From Corythucha ciliata (taxonomy: Eukaryota; Arthropoda; Insecta; Hemiptera; Tingidae): a stretch of DNA of 64,000 bases. The stretch lies in the NCBI GenBank assembly GCA_038030265.1, contig CM075939.1, forward strand, positions 15,171,253 to 15,235,252. The letters run 5' to 3'. Shown in pieces: positions 45,643-56,571 of this stretch. Each line of letters starts with the position of its first letter. Within the stretch, counting starts at the first letter, position 1. The position numbers and the translations under genes are program-made. The notes under the pieces are model-generated. The model was given only the letters and a program-made list of their open reading frames with translations. It made no database searches and was not told the DNA's origin.

Positions 45643-46771
45643 CAGGGTGCCTACAGACCTGGAAAACCGGGTATTGTCAGGGAATTTTCTAAAACTGGAA
45701 AAGTCAGGGAATTTCGTGAATTTATGAGAAAAGTCAGGGAAAAATGGCAAAGCGATTTTTTTCACGAACTTCATGCTTCCAAGGGGATCATGGAAGTAAA
45801 ATGGAGTACAAAATTACTATTAGGCCTAATCTCACTCTCCTGTCGAGTTATGTTATGAGCGTTTTTTTTCACAGAAAACGTACTTTTGTACCAAAAACGT
45901 GGGTTTGCCCTTTTCTTAAAAGTGAGACAGTTTTGAAATCTACGGTATTCCGTACCAATGGAATGAGACCAATTAGAATCGTCAACATGCGAAAAAACGT
46001 GGCGCTTTTGTCGTGCTGGTTCAATAAATAGCCGATACTGCTCTTCAGATCGTTGGACCCCACGAAAACTTCTCCTTTTTCTTAACTTTCCAATGGTTTA
46101 CTCAAAATTAATTTACTCACTTCCTCTACGAGAAAATGTTAACTATTAAAAACTCTGAATTCGTGAGTAAATCTCTCCCTCTTGAGCGTGAGTTTGAATT
46201 AACTCTTTGGATGGCTGTACCGGAAGGCAAACTGTCACTAGACTAGATTACACCCCTTACTTACCTTGACGTTTTGTACCGATCATGGTATTAATCGATT
46301 ATTAGCACACAATTTAGGATTTTTTCCGTTTCATTTCATTTTGGCCCATGGAAGGAGTAGGATAATATTGTGAATACACTGTTGGGAATTAGAAAAAAAG
46401 GAAGAGCTTCTGTTGGGTTCGACGATCGGCAGAGGCAGAGTTATGAATTTGTCCTTTTCCCCCCATATAATTATGTATTTGGATATCGTAATGCATGCAT
46501 AAAGTTATAGTCGTAGCTCGTAGGGGCCTACATTGATACTCTTCCCTCGTTGACGTGCTTCAAAACGGATGGCGAATAGCCGAAACAGGTTCGTTTTTGA
46601 CGCACCTCAACGATGAAGACTGACATGGTAGGCTCCTACGGCGACAACTTTATGCATACATTACCTACCAACCCTCGTAGTTCAAGCGATCTTACTAACA
46701 GTATCAATTTGGATAACCATGAAAAATTTGCTGAGTCAGGGAATTTTGTTCTGGGGAAGCTGAAGACACTC
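45643..46771. mobile_element. hAT-like element nested in the inverted-repeat arm
   Basis: The insertion starts CAGGGTGCCTACAGACCTGG and ends CTGAAGACACTC; the right terminus read in reverse (GAGTGTCTTCAG) matches the left. It is flanked by TGGTTGCA at 45635-45642 and 46772-46779, an 8-bp duplication as expected for hAT. Removing it restores continuity with the left arm (TAAAAAGTGCAACCATTTGC). Internal GTCAGGGAATTTT motifs occur at both ends. It holds an imperfect hairpin (46491-46660) and no transposase. Confidence 0.85.
46491..46660. repeat. Imperfect hairpin inside the hAT-like element
   Basis: TGCATGCATAAAGTT...GTAGGGGCCTAC at 46491-46532 pairs with GTAGGCTCCTAC...AACTTTATGCATACA at 46628-46660. 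TCGTTGACGTGCTTCAAAAC also pairs with GTTTTTGACGCACCTCAACG. The loop is about 20-25 bases. Confidence 0.65.
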
Positions 46772-46802
46772 TGGTTGCACTTTTTATGTCGCTGGCTCTT
46801 GG

Positions 46803-48110
46803 TCTATTAGAAGGCTTAATTGATACGCAAGTTTTTTTGATGACATGCAGATTCGAAAGGCAAATTTGTTGATAGGGAGACATAAAAAAAATAAACTTTC
46901 AAAAAAATACCACCAGAAACCTCGAACTTTGAGCAAAGTAAAAGAGGGTTTCTAGTTGTACCTGAACTTGAACTCCAACTCCGGCAGTGAGCCTCAGCTG
47001 CTGCAGTGACAACAGTCTTTTGTCATTCATTTCAACGAGCTGCTTGCACGAATTTTGCACGAACATTGCGTGCGTAAGCTTGCTACTTGCCGAACATTCG
47101 GTACTTGGCAAGTAGCGCATGTGTGTGCCCAGCTTTACATTAGTCACAAATCGAAACTTACGGTTTTGTATAGTGAAAAAACACCATTTCCTAGGAAAAA
47201 TGTTCAATTTCTGAAGATTTGTCGAAATGAAATGAAAAAATTGTAATAACTTATTTTAAAGAGGACATTTTGAAGAAGTTTGCCTGAAATTTGGGTTGTC
47301 CTGCGACGTGAAAAAAAAAAAAAAGCAGTGTTTCACTTATTTGAAAAAATTAAAAATCTCCTGAAATCCCAACTTTGTGCTGCTGTAGTGTTCATGGAAA
47401 TGGCCCCTCCTCACAGAAAAAAGTGTGTTATTTTTGAATCTTGAACCAGAGTTCGCAAAAAAAGCTCGCTTGAAAATGACCAAATCGCATTTTATTGCAA
47501 AAAGTGTTGTATGCCTTTAAAAACGTTTAAACAGTCATAGCTGGAAAATATCGCATTCCGGACCATGGTGTATTCGTCCTTTCGATCGCAAATCAGGTCT
47601 ACTTTCACAAAAAAAAATTTTTTTGAAGTTGAAGTCTTGCGTACCGTTGGATGGGGGGTCAGGGTTTGATCGGATGTGGTGTGTTCATTCGAGACATTTG
47701 TAGGGAATTGATGGGGGTCGCTAAGTGTCTTCGGGGTAAAAGTTTATCTTCCTCGTTCTGCCATAAACTTGGCATTTCGTTGCTAATTTCCTGTGTGGTG
47801 TTTTCGTGTTCATTTTGAGCACAGTGGAGCGTTCTTCTTCCTAATCCTCTACGCGACAGGTGCCATTTTTCCCACCCTGGTAATGAGTATGCAATGCTCA
47901 CTTTCCCTGATTTTCATGATTTGAAGCATCAACAATCTTGTTCCGCGATTCTTGAGTTGTCATCGACTTTATAACCCCGACTAATTCAGGAATAAATGAA
48001 CGACTTGCCACTTGCGGCCGACGAACAACTCTAGTTACCCATTGACTTCCATTTCCAATTTCCCGCAACATTACCAATTCTCTCTCGACGTTTTCTCTCT
48101 ACACAAAAGA
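46803..48110. other. Unique noncoding with a short palindrome
   Basis: No gene is recognised. The segment 47080-47125 contains CTTGCTACTTGCCGAAC paired loosely with GGTACTTGGCAAGTAGC. Confidence 0.4.
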
Positions 48111-48112
48111 GA

Positions 48113-48150
48113 CCAAGTGGACGAGTGTTCATTCACACTCGTCCACTTGG
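48113..48150. repeat. Perfect 16-bp stem, 6-nt loop hairpin
   Basis: CCAAGTGGACGAGTGT, loop TCATTC, then ACACTCGTCCACTTGG. It lies about 50 bp beyond the putative polyadenylation signal of the minus-strand gene at 48389-48723. Confidence 0.9.
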
Positions 48151-48199
48151 GGGGAGCAAACTCCAAAAGTGCTAATTTTTACATTTACAAATAAGCACT

Positions 48200-48205
48200 T
48201 TTATT
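48200..48205 (-). terminator. Putative polyadenylation signal AATAAA
   Basis: Minus-strand AATAAA (in TTCAATAAAAGTG) lies about 185 bp after the modelled stop codon at 48389-48391. Confidence 0.4.
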
Positions 48206-48388
48206 GAAGTTTGGTGATTGACATAAAAAGAAAAAGCTCGTGTGTTGAGGATAAAAATAGTTTGTTTCAGTGGGCATTCCATATAGTAATGTTGGTATCT
48301 TTGGAGGATTTCACCATCCAAAATTAATGTTTGAGTTATGGGTACTTGGGTAGCTTGAAGTGGGAACGCTTTCTGGTAGACTCGAACT

Positions 48389-48723
48389 TCAACTTTCAGT
48401 GGTAACATTCACTATGAGGGGGGGGGGGATAAATCCGATGATTAAGGTTTAATGATTGTTACAAGACTGGAAAAAGTGGCGGAACGTAGGAGTGAAGGAA
48501 GGGGTTTATGAGTTTGGATTTTGAATTTCAAGCTCTTACGGGCACTCCCTCTCTCTCGCAATTGTCGATTAATACAAGCACACTTTACAATTTCCTCCAC
48601 TTCTTCAACCCAAACCAAACAATTGCCAACTGGATTCCAAACGTGCCCACTTGAGCGGAGATATTTCAAGAGCCGTCGGAGTTGCACAAAACGCATATGT
48701 TTATGACAAGCCTCATTGTATTG
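48389..48723 (-). CDS. Possible 3' exons of a small Cys-rich secreted protein gene
   Basis: Exon 48540-48723 opens after acceptor CCGCTCTTAG and closes AGTGCCC/GTAAGAGC (184 bp, exit phase 1). It encodes QYNEACHKHMRFVQLRRLL, then GNCLVWVEEVEEIVKCACIN. It joins in phase to 48389-48411 (acceptor after a C11 tract, CCTCATAG), which gives LNVTTES and a stop. The CxC near the C-terminus recalls cystine-knot growth factors (Spaetzle, neurotrophin or IL-17 type), but cysteine number and spacing do not clearly fit any of them. A possible upstream exon is the minus-strand frame at 49261-49461 (EVLEVWATTETGDVRKLPDG). The start of the gene is unknown, and the whole model may be chance. Confidence 0.3.
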
Positions 48724-48749
48724 CTAAGAGCGGTTTGGTGCCAGAACTG

Positions 48750-50250
48750 TTCTGTTAACTCTTCACTTGTCGGATGGCGAAAAGTAGTCGGGGTGAGAGG
48801 AAGCTTGAAGATATTGATTTTTAAAAATAGTAAACAAAAAACAGACGTCTAGTTTATTCATGACGTCTTTACAATTTTCAAATAGTTCCTCTCTTGAACA
48901 TAATCACGGTTGTATTTACTTTAGTCTGTCTCGCTTCTCTTGAAATAAGCCCTAAAAACTTCCCTTTGAAGCGAGGAGTCTGTTTATTGCTAAAAATTTA
49001 CAGAGTTTTAACCCCAAAAAATCCTTTCCAACCCTCCTTACTCTTTTAAGCACTTGTTCAAAATTAATGGAAGCCATTCACCCTAGTTTTGAAATCTAAA
49101 GAGCCCCCCCCCCCCGCCACCATCGCATGGGGCGACCACACAGACATTCACAAACACTACAATTCTCTTCACAGTTTTGTACAAAAGAGGCACTAAATGT
49201 GTACTTTATTGTGTTTGTACAAGTTGAAGAGCTTCTGAGTGGTGAGGAACGACAAAGGGTTTATCTTCCAGAATCTTTGTCACGGTCAAGTGGTTTTCTA
49301 CGTCCTTTAAATAAGCATATGAAGATTTCCGTTCGATGTTCCCTTTTATACGCATATATTGAGTGGTCGGGGCTTCCATCGGGTAATTTTCTAACGTCTC
49401 CTGTCTCTGTAGTCGCCCACACCTCTAGGACTTCCTTATCCCATTTGGAAAATGTCTTCATTAGCCCGTTTAATGAGATGTAAGAAACGCCTTGTTTTTA
49501 GGGACAAAGCGAGGAGAACAAAAAGGAAAACACTAATTTATACTGAACTCGCCGCGCGGAGGAGAGTCGGGTCGTATACCATCTCTACCCCCAACCCGCT
49601 CCCCATGCCATCCTTTGCCCTTTTAGTCACCATGCTCATTGACAAACATGAAATCAACTCTGAAAGGAGAATGTTTACTCGAAGGAAACATGACCCGAAG
49701 GAGTTGAAATACAACAGGCTCAGCTGTGTATTAGGGTGGACTGTTGCTGGAGGCTTCCTCTTGACGCCCCTCCTCCAGCTTTGAGCCTCACAACTCGGGA
49801 GTAAATACTTAATTTGAGGCGTAGATGTTCTTTGGAGTTGGAAAGTTTTTATGTGTGCTTTAACATTTTGGGTCTATTTATATGTTTAACTAAATTTTTT
49901 TTAACCAACTGTATGTGTTCAGGCCGACATCAACTAACACGGTAGATTTCAATTTATTTCTTTCGAAATTCCAGTTCCCAGTTTCCAGTTCTTAGTTAGT
50001 AGTTTTTTTGAAGCCATTCGAGTCACTCAGCTTGAGAGACGACTATGAACTCCGCGACGTTTCAAACCCATCGACCTCAGACATAAGCGCTGCGAACTCC
50101 ATTCAATTTCTGTGTTTTATAGAATTGAGTTTCATGAAATTCGCACCAGCCTGCTTGTCTTTAATTTTAAACTGTAATGGAAAAATAACAGCTTTCCCCG
50201 GTGTTTCTCGTGGTCTATTAAAGGAAAATGTTCCGACTCATACGCGCGCC
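48750..50250. other. Unique stretch, no confident gene
   Basis: Apart from the possible upstream exon at 49261-49461 (minus), nothing is recognised. A C12 tract lies at 49104-49115. Confidence 0.4.
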
Positions 50251-50521
50251 CACCAGGCGTGGATCCAAAATCGCCTCAAGGAGGGGGCCATGACCCCATT
50301 CTACCACGGCACCTACCAAAACCCCACCACACCACACAATGGGACCCATTTGGAGTCCGTTTGATGAAAAATCCTGTGCCCCCCCCCCCTAACCCCCTAT
50401 TCGGATTTTTACAACGCAAACTGTCAGTACGGTCGTTGCTAGCGGGCGTGAATAGCCAGTGTGATATTTTCAGGGCCCAAGAACCCGTATTTTTAGTCGT
50501 ATTCTACGGAAAAGTAGTTTT

Positions 50522-50655
50522 TAGGCCGGATACACACAACACACATGCGGTACTTGCAAAATATCAATCAATTACTAGCAATTGCCTAGAAACCGACCAA
50601 CTAAAAAATGGAAAATATTTTGCTCATTACTTGGCAAGTGTGTATCCCGCTTTAG
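50522..50655. mobile_element. Nested MITE with GCCGGATACACAC ends
   Basis: AGGCCGGATACACACAACAC at the left and GTGTGTATCCCGCTTTA at the right are reverse complements over GCSGGATACACAC. Further paired bits (GTACTTGCAAAATAT, ATATTTTGCTCATTACTTGG) make a 134-bp hairpin. Confidence 0.65.
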
Positions 50656-50659
50656 TACT

Positions 50660-51560
50660 CAGTTAGCCATTATCAACCGCGAATCGTTAATTTAACCATT
50701 TTGTAGAGACACAAATTGTCAATTTTGCCATTCGTATGGTGCGAATCGTCAGTTTACCATTTCCGCGGTGAAAATCGTCAAGTAATTTATAAAAGTAGAG
50801 AATATTAGCTATGGTGATATTTTCAGGGCAAGAATCCATGCAATTTCAGGTCCGAATGATCGGTTTTGACGTTTTTAAAGCGGAAATTCCCAGTTTGACT
50901 ATTTTTACAGCAGACAATGCATGTTCAGTCATTTTCTACGCGCGAATGCTTAGTTTTTGCCATTTTCAGAGCAGGAATCGTCCTTGTTCACGCATTTTTA
51001 GAGCGCGCGAATTCGGGGCTCGTAAAGTCAGTTTGACCATTTTTAGAGCGCGAATCGTCAGTTTTGCAATTTTTTACGGCGTTTACAGTTACGTCAAGCC
51101 AAAGGCGCGAATGGTCAGTTTTGTCATTCTTTATTGCAAGCGAATGGTCGATTTCACACTTTTCGGGGCAGGAGTCATCTGTTCAGTCTTTTTCAGGTCG
51201 CGAATAGTTAGTTTAGCTGTAATTGGGATGCGAATATGGTCCGTCATGCCAAATGCGCGAATAGTCAGTGTTGACCATTTTTGGCGCGCGAATTGCCAGT
51301 TTGGCCATTTTTCGCGCGCGAATGGTTGATTTAGACATATTTAGGGCTGCAATAATCGTCAGCTTAGCCATTTTTAGAGCACTTGAAGTCTGTTTGGCTA
51401 TGTAGAGCAGAAATTTCCAGTTTGACAGTTTTTAGGGCGCAAATATAGTCAGTTCGGCCCTTTGCTAGGCGCTAATCGTCAGTTTTGCCACTTTGGGGCG
51501 CGATTACAGACAGTTTAGCCGTTTATATGGGGCGGAATAGTCATAGTTTGGCTATTTCGT
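50660..51560 (-). repeat. Minisatellite E array, inverted
   Basis: GCGCGAATCGTCAGTTTGGC followed by CATTTTTAGG units, about 30 bp each, the reverse complement of 20990-22130. Confidence 0.85.
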
Positions 51561-51619
51561 TGGGGACGAAATCTTAAATTATTTGGTCTACGAGATTCAT
51601 GCAAATTCTATTCTCTGGG

Positions 51620-51945
51620 TTATTGGGGATTGGGGACGAAATTTGGTCAATAACCACGATTTTGCCCCTTTATCCCAGTGTAATGCGGCAATTTCCTATC
51701 TTTCGTATGAGGATAATATATATTGTTCTGGGAGCTTGACTTTCGTCAAAAATTATTGTCTCAACGAGCTCCCCACACATTCTGGTCTTTGGGGGCTTAA
51801 GGGACCAAATTTGATCAAGAACAACTATTTTGCCCCTTCTTTCAAGTTTAACGCGGCGATTTTCAATCTTTCATAATATTCTGGGAGCTTGGCTTCCATA
51901 AAAAATAATTTCCTGTGACCTCGCGACTTTAAGGGGGGCCATGGT
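51620..51945 (+). repeat. Tandem duplication of about 170 bp
   Basis: Two diverged copies share GACGAAATTTGGTCAAxAACxA, TTTTGCCCCTT, GCGGCxATTT and TTCTGGGAGCTTG blocks (51629-51740 and about 51805-51890). Confidence 0.7.
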
Positions 51946-52049
51946 CCCTGTAGCCCCTCTCACCACTGGCGCCCACGGCCACTGACAAGTAGCCTATTAA
52001 AAACTGGCTAATTAGCATTAAACTGAACATTGTGCCCCTAAAATCCCAA

Positions 52050-52360
52050 ATAACATTGAAATTCCGTCCTAGAAACAGATTTTAGATTAATGAAATGAGG
52101 TAATTTTTCGCAAAATCACTTCTCGGTTGAAAAAACGCCAATTTGCGGCTAAAATGGTAAAAAATGGCTCATTCTCAGCTGAAATTGAATGAAAGCGCTA
52201 ATTCAAGGCTAAAAGTGAAAATCGGCAATTTGTGGCTTTGCGATTCGCGGATAAAATTGGGAAAAAGCGCTAATTCACAGCTAAAATCGAAGTAAAACGC
52301 TCATTCGCAGTTAAAATTGAGAGAAATAGTCGCAAAAATTACACCATCTGGAACTAAATA
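52050..52360 (+). repeat. Minisatellite C array
   Basis: GCTAATTCACAGCTAAAATTGAG-type units. Confidence 0.7.
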
Positions 52361-52369
52361 TCCGCGAAA

Positions 52370-53800
52370 TTGCAAGCTGCGGTGCTGGGAATCTGGTAAT
52401 TTGATTTTTTTGTTTTTTTAAATGATTGTGGAGCCCGGGCTAGCCTCCCACGACAGTGCTCCGACAAAACCCGCAAAATTACAGCAGCACTTTGGAAGCA
52501 AATTTCAGCGATATTGGGAGCTTCCTGTCTGAAAATTACGATATTGCCTTAATTTCTCCAATTTCAAAGTTTCGTTTTTTTTTCTTGTTTTTTGATTTAC
52601 CTATTTATTTTTAGTACCCGCGGAACCCGAAGTAGCGTAAATATCCGTGAAATTGGAAATTTCCTGGTTTTTCAAGCAGCTGGCTTTAATGAACGAAATT
52701 TCACGGTTTAATTCAAGCGAAATTTCAAAAGTTTGAGAGTCTTTTTTGTATGGGCTGCCCAGTGGCCGAACCCGACTGCGACCATGGCCCCACGAATAGC
52801 AATATTAAACGCCAAGCGTTTGAGTTTGCAAGTCCGGGTCCTAAGTTGAGTGAAATTGCGAAAAGTTCCCTGGCTGATTGCGAAATTGCAAGTTCCGGGT
52901 CTTATATCTAGCGAAAATGCAAGATTCATGTCTAAATTCTTATGTAAATGCAAGTTTCGGTTCTTAGTTTTGTAGATATTGACAGTTTCGGGACTAAATA
53001 GCCGTGAAATTAGAAGATTTCAATTGTTTTAAGTGGGCGCGGCGTCATAGGCTGACAATGCTCCCTCTTTTCCACAAAATTGCACCATTCAGCTCCAACA
53101 GTTGCTGAAAATTCGCGACATTGCGATTGTCACGTCTAATTTCGGTGAAATTGCGAGTTTTCTCCCATGTTTCCTTTAGGGAATGGAAGCATTTATTGTG
53201 TTTTTTGTTTTTGAGTGCGGACCTTGGGCTAGCTGACCCCGACAGCCCAATTCCCTGACGAGTAGCCGCGTAATTGCAACATTTAGGGTGGATTTATCAA
53301 TCACTCGATATCTCATGTAATATCTGTCTCTCGAATAAATTTACATTACTGTTTACAAAAGGACCAGGTAAAAAGTATTCAAATAAAATTGCAAATTCAT
53401 GGCCTCAGTTTAAGCAAAACTGCAAGTTTCAGGGCAATTTTCGGGGCGGCGGATTCAACAAGCTAGCCAGCTTCAACAGAGCCCGGAAAATGATGGATGC
53501 CAAGGATACTGTTAGTTCCATGACCGAATATCATCGGCAATACGACTTTTGGGTCTTCAATCCTTCGAAAACGCTAGTCTATGGAATCATAATTTTTAAT
53601 TTATGCAAAATTGCAAGTTTGGGTTTTTTTTTTGTCGTGGCGGAACCCAAACTAACCAGAACCAAAGAACGCTAGAAAGCTGACGAAAACTACAAAATTG
53701 ACAGTTTTCTTGCTGAATACCCGCATGATTGCAAGTTGCGGGTTCTAATTTCGGATAAATTGCAACTTTTGGGACCTTTTTACTTCAATGTTCCCGTAGG
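52370..53800. repeat. Minisatellite I, about 33 bp unit, decayed
   Basis: Loose units around GCGAAATTGCAAGTTTCGGG followed by TCTTAATT recur at 52360-52720, 52840-53000, 53100-53170 and 53570-53770. Confidence 0.6.
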
Positions 53801-53809
53801 GAAAGGAAG

Positions 53810-54225
53810 TGTGGCGTTCGTGAACAAAATCGAGTTTGATCTGACTTCATATTCTTGATGCGCAACCTCAGAAAGGTTGAAAACAGTTATTTTCGGTAGG
53901 CCGTCATGGGAATGTCTGTTTTTTGTGGCATTGTGGCCGTGTGGTTTTTCCGGCGCTCAAGATTAGCAACCCCCCCTCCCCAGTCAAACCAGCGAATTGT
54001 GTTTAGTAGAAGCTAAAGGCGAAAATAGCTCCTGAATTAGCCAATAAACCACGAAATTGGGTTCTTGTAAGTAGCGTAAAAACCGTGAAATTTGGACTTC
54101 GAAGGAGGTCGAACTGTGGAATGTATTTCTGGAAGGAACAAAACACTTAAAATTGCTTTTTTGAATGGGTCAGTCGACCAAAATTTTAAATTTAAGGGAG
54201 TCAACCCGGCGAAATTGATTTCGCA
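53810..54225 (+). repeat. Minisatellite B, short array
   Basis: From about 54000: ACGAAATTGGGTTCTTGTAAG and GTGAAATTTGGACTTCGAAGG units. Positions 53810-53990 are unremarkable. Confidence 0.6.
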
Positions 54226-54364
54226 GAGCATTAATGGTGGTGTGTAGTACGAGCTCTCCGACCAGAAAACCTCTTACTACGCCCATGAGGGGAACTGAGG
54301 AAGTCGGGCGCAGACCGTCAGAATGCAATAGGACGACTGGAATTGGAAAAATTAGAATACTTAC

Positions 54365-54545
54365 TTGAGTGGTGGAGAGGGGAGCGAACAGCGAGACGGC
54401 AGTTTTCGTGCCTGACCCGACTCTGGAGGAGTGCAATCGCGCTGGGTGCTATCGCTTATTCATGCGGACGACCGCATTCCAGCTCAGCCGCGCGTCCTAG
54501 GAGGAGCTCGTTGAGCCTTTTACTCGGGCAGCGCTCGATGGCTTC
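54365..54545 (-). other. Candidate 5' (noncoding or coding) exon with strong donor
   Basis: A GC-richer unique patch on the minus strand ends ACTCAA/GTAAGTATTC, an almost ideal 5' splice site. No acceptor is evident on its 5' side, as expected for a first exon. Its gene is unknown; the minus-strand collagen gene lies far downstream. Confidence 0.25.
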
Positions 54546-54639
54546 GAGTAAAGGCGTGGAAATAATCGTAAAATTCCCAAAATAACGTATCCAGCAGCCC
54601 CTAAACTTGTAATTTAAAGTTTTCAATTATTTTTGCCAA

Positions 54640-55085
54640 TTTTAGAGCGTGAATAGCAAAGTTGGCAATTTTAACGGTGCAAACGGTCATTTTTACGGCC
54701 GTAGGTCATTTTCTAGGGCGTGAATAGTCAGTGTGATATTTACAGGGCATTTTAGTCAATTATACGATCTGAATTCAGTTTAGCCCTTTTGGGAGGCTCG
54801 AATCATTAGTTCAAAGGCTCGGCTGGCCACGCCTTAACCCCAATTGCCAATGTGATATTATTTTCAGGGTACGAATAGTTAATTTTGCTATTTTAGGACC
54901 TGACCTGAATGGTCAGTGTCCATGGTGGTGTGGTTTGTCGAGCGGGAATTGCCAGTTTGGCCATTTTCTAGCCGCGAATGATCACAGTTTGGCCACTTAG
55001 GGTCAGTTTGGGTTGCAATTTTCAGGGCAGGAATTATTTGTTTAGGCAATTTCAGGGGGCGAATGGCTGTCAAGCCGGCATTTCT
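54640..55085 (-). repeat. Minisatellite E array, decayed
   Basis: GCGAATGGTCAGTTTGGCCATTTT-type units mixed with other sequence. Confidence 0.7.
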
Positions 55086-56455
55086 ATTAGAGCGAACCAC
55101 CAATTTCTCAAGTCCCTCCCTTGAAAAAATCCATAGTCCTTCAATTCTGTTTCAGCCTTTGCACGTAAGTTGTGAATGCAACTGGCTATGAATAAGTAAC
55201 CAAACGAACGCAATTCCAAGTAAGCCTCATAATTATTTGTTTCCCGGCCCTGCCATCCCATCAAATCATTGGTGGGATAGCACATTGACTTGGTGGGCAC
55301 TCAAGAGATTCTCGATTGTCCTAGAAATCTTGACATGTATCAGCAACTTTCCCAAGGAACTAAACACCTTTTCAATCCTTGGAAAGAGTGTTGATTAACA
55401 CCAGACATTGCTGGATTACTTAAGAGAATGAAAGCCGTGCAGGCTAATTGGAGAAGCAGTGAATGAGCCTGTCGGGTCTGAATAGAAGTTGTGGTGAGAG
55501 AGTCTTCAATGGAAACCCGATTATATTGTCGACTCAGGGAGCCAATCGAAATAATTCCATTGATGCTTTATTTGATTTCTGAACGGACGGATGATAAATC
55601 TGTCTTGGCTCGAGTTCTCCCTGAAAAGAGACGCTCCGCCGATTATATTCAAGTACAACATACAACACTAAAGCAACGACGAGCATTCGACGTCATCGCA
55701 GGGCTTTCTCTGTTAAAATCGTGACAATATACTGCAGCCTTATTATTCAATTATTTAGGCAAGGAGGGACACACAAAAAAAAGAGAGAAGGAAAAAGTTT
55801 TGTTTCAAGCTACTTGACAAATAACTCCCCCCTGCCTTCATCGCCGAGCACACTTGACCTTCCCCCGCATCATCACCATCATAAAATGCACCTCTACTTC
55901 TTTTTTACCCCTCCCTTTGAACCTTGTTCATTTCAATTGAAAGCCAGGACTCGAAACTTTACGGTTGACAGCTTTTATCCATGCAATTATTGTCCTGTCA
56001 AGTCAAGTATACTTTCAGCGTTAAAGAGCCGGAACTTTCGAGTTAAGGAGTCCCTTCCCTTCTTGTTCATGATCGTTGCTCCTAAAGCCACTTCACGAAG
56101 CTTGGACAAACTTATTCGCGTCTTTGCAGAAGAACGATTACGTGAGAAAAAAAGGTATAAGGATGATGGGAGGGGAGCTAAGGTAAATCAATGCGACTAA
56201 GAAAAGTCGGTTGCTCAAACGAGGTGGGTTTCCCGCGATATAGTTACAACTCTACTGAATATGAAGATTTTGTTCTCTCATGATGGCTAGAATGTGAGTA
56301 GAGGAAACGAAACGATGAAGGAAAACGGTTATGGGAAGAGAAGGTGGAGGACAAACAAAGAAAAATGTCTCATTCTGATAATATAAACACACACAAAATC
56401 ATCATGGGCGAGAATTGTTTACGTAAAGCAAGAAATGGCTTCGCTAAGCGAACTT
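55086..56455. other. Unique stretch upstream of the secreted-protein gene
   Basis: Array-free sequence, with no gene recognised; open frames such as 55721-56200 lack known motifs. Confidence 0.4.
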
Positions 56456-56462
56456 CAGCACG

Positions 56463-56469
56463 TATAAAA
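56463..56469 (+). promoter_or_regulatory. TATA box of the secreted-protein gene
   Basis: TATAAAA, in GCACGTATAAAAGCTCG, lies about 105 bp before the start codon at 56572. Transcription would start around 56493-56500, near TATCATTCGG, leaving a 5' UTR of about 75 bp. Confidence 0.6.
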
Positions 56470-56571
56470 GCTCGATTTTTTTTTTATACAAATTATCATT
56501 CGGCTAATAGCTGTCGTTGAGGAAGAGACTGATTTTTTCTCTTTGTTCTCCGACCAGAAGACGTCAAAATA

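Larger units (their letters stand above)
50253..51975. mobile_element. GCGTGGATCC-type element with minisatellite E inside
   Basis: The left end is CCAGGCGTGGATCCAAAATC, then AAGGAGGGGGCCATGACCCC, as at 22797. The right end, read in reverse from 51975, is GGCCGTGGGCGCCAGTGGTG, then AGGGGCTACAGGGACCATGG. The interior holds a C11 tract, a nested MITE, the E array and a tandem duplication. Limits are approximate and no target duplication is seen. Confidence 0.5.

Noticed and set aside
44113..45643. A transposase gene between the arms of the long inverted repeat
   Set aside because: The interval is a MITE plus AT-rich sequence; only short frames exist, with no DDE or zinc-finger signature.
54355..54364. 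A 28-nt intron starting at the strong donor and ending at CCAATTCCAG
   Set aside because: Far shorter than the 54-nt minimum seen for other introns here; the donor is more likely to pair with a distant acceptor.
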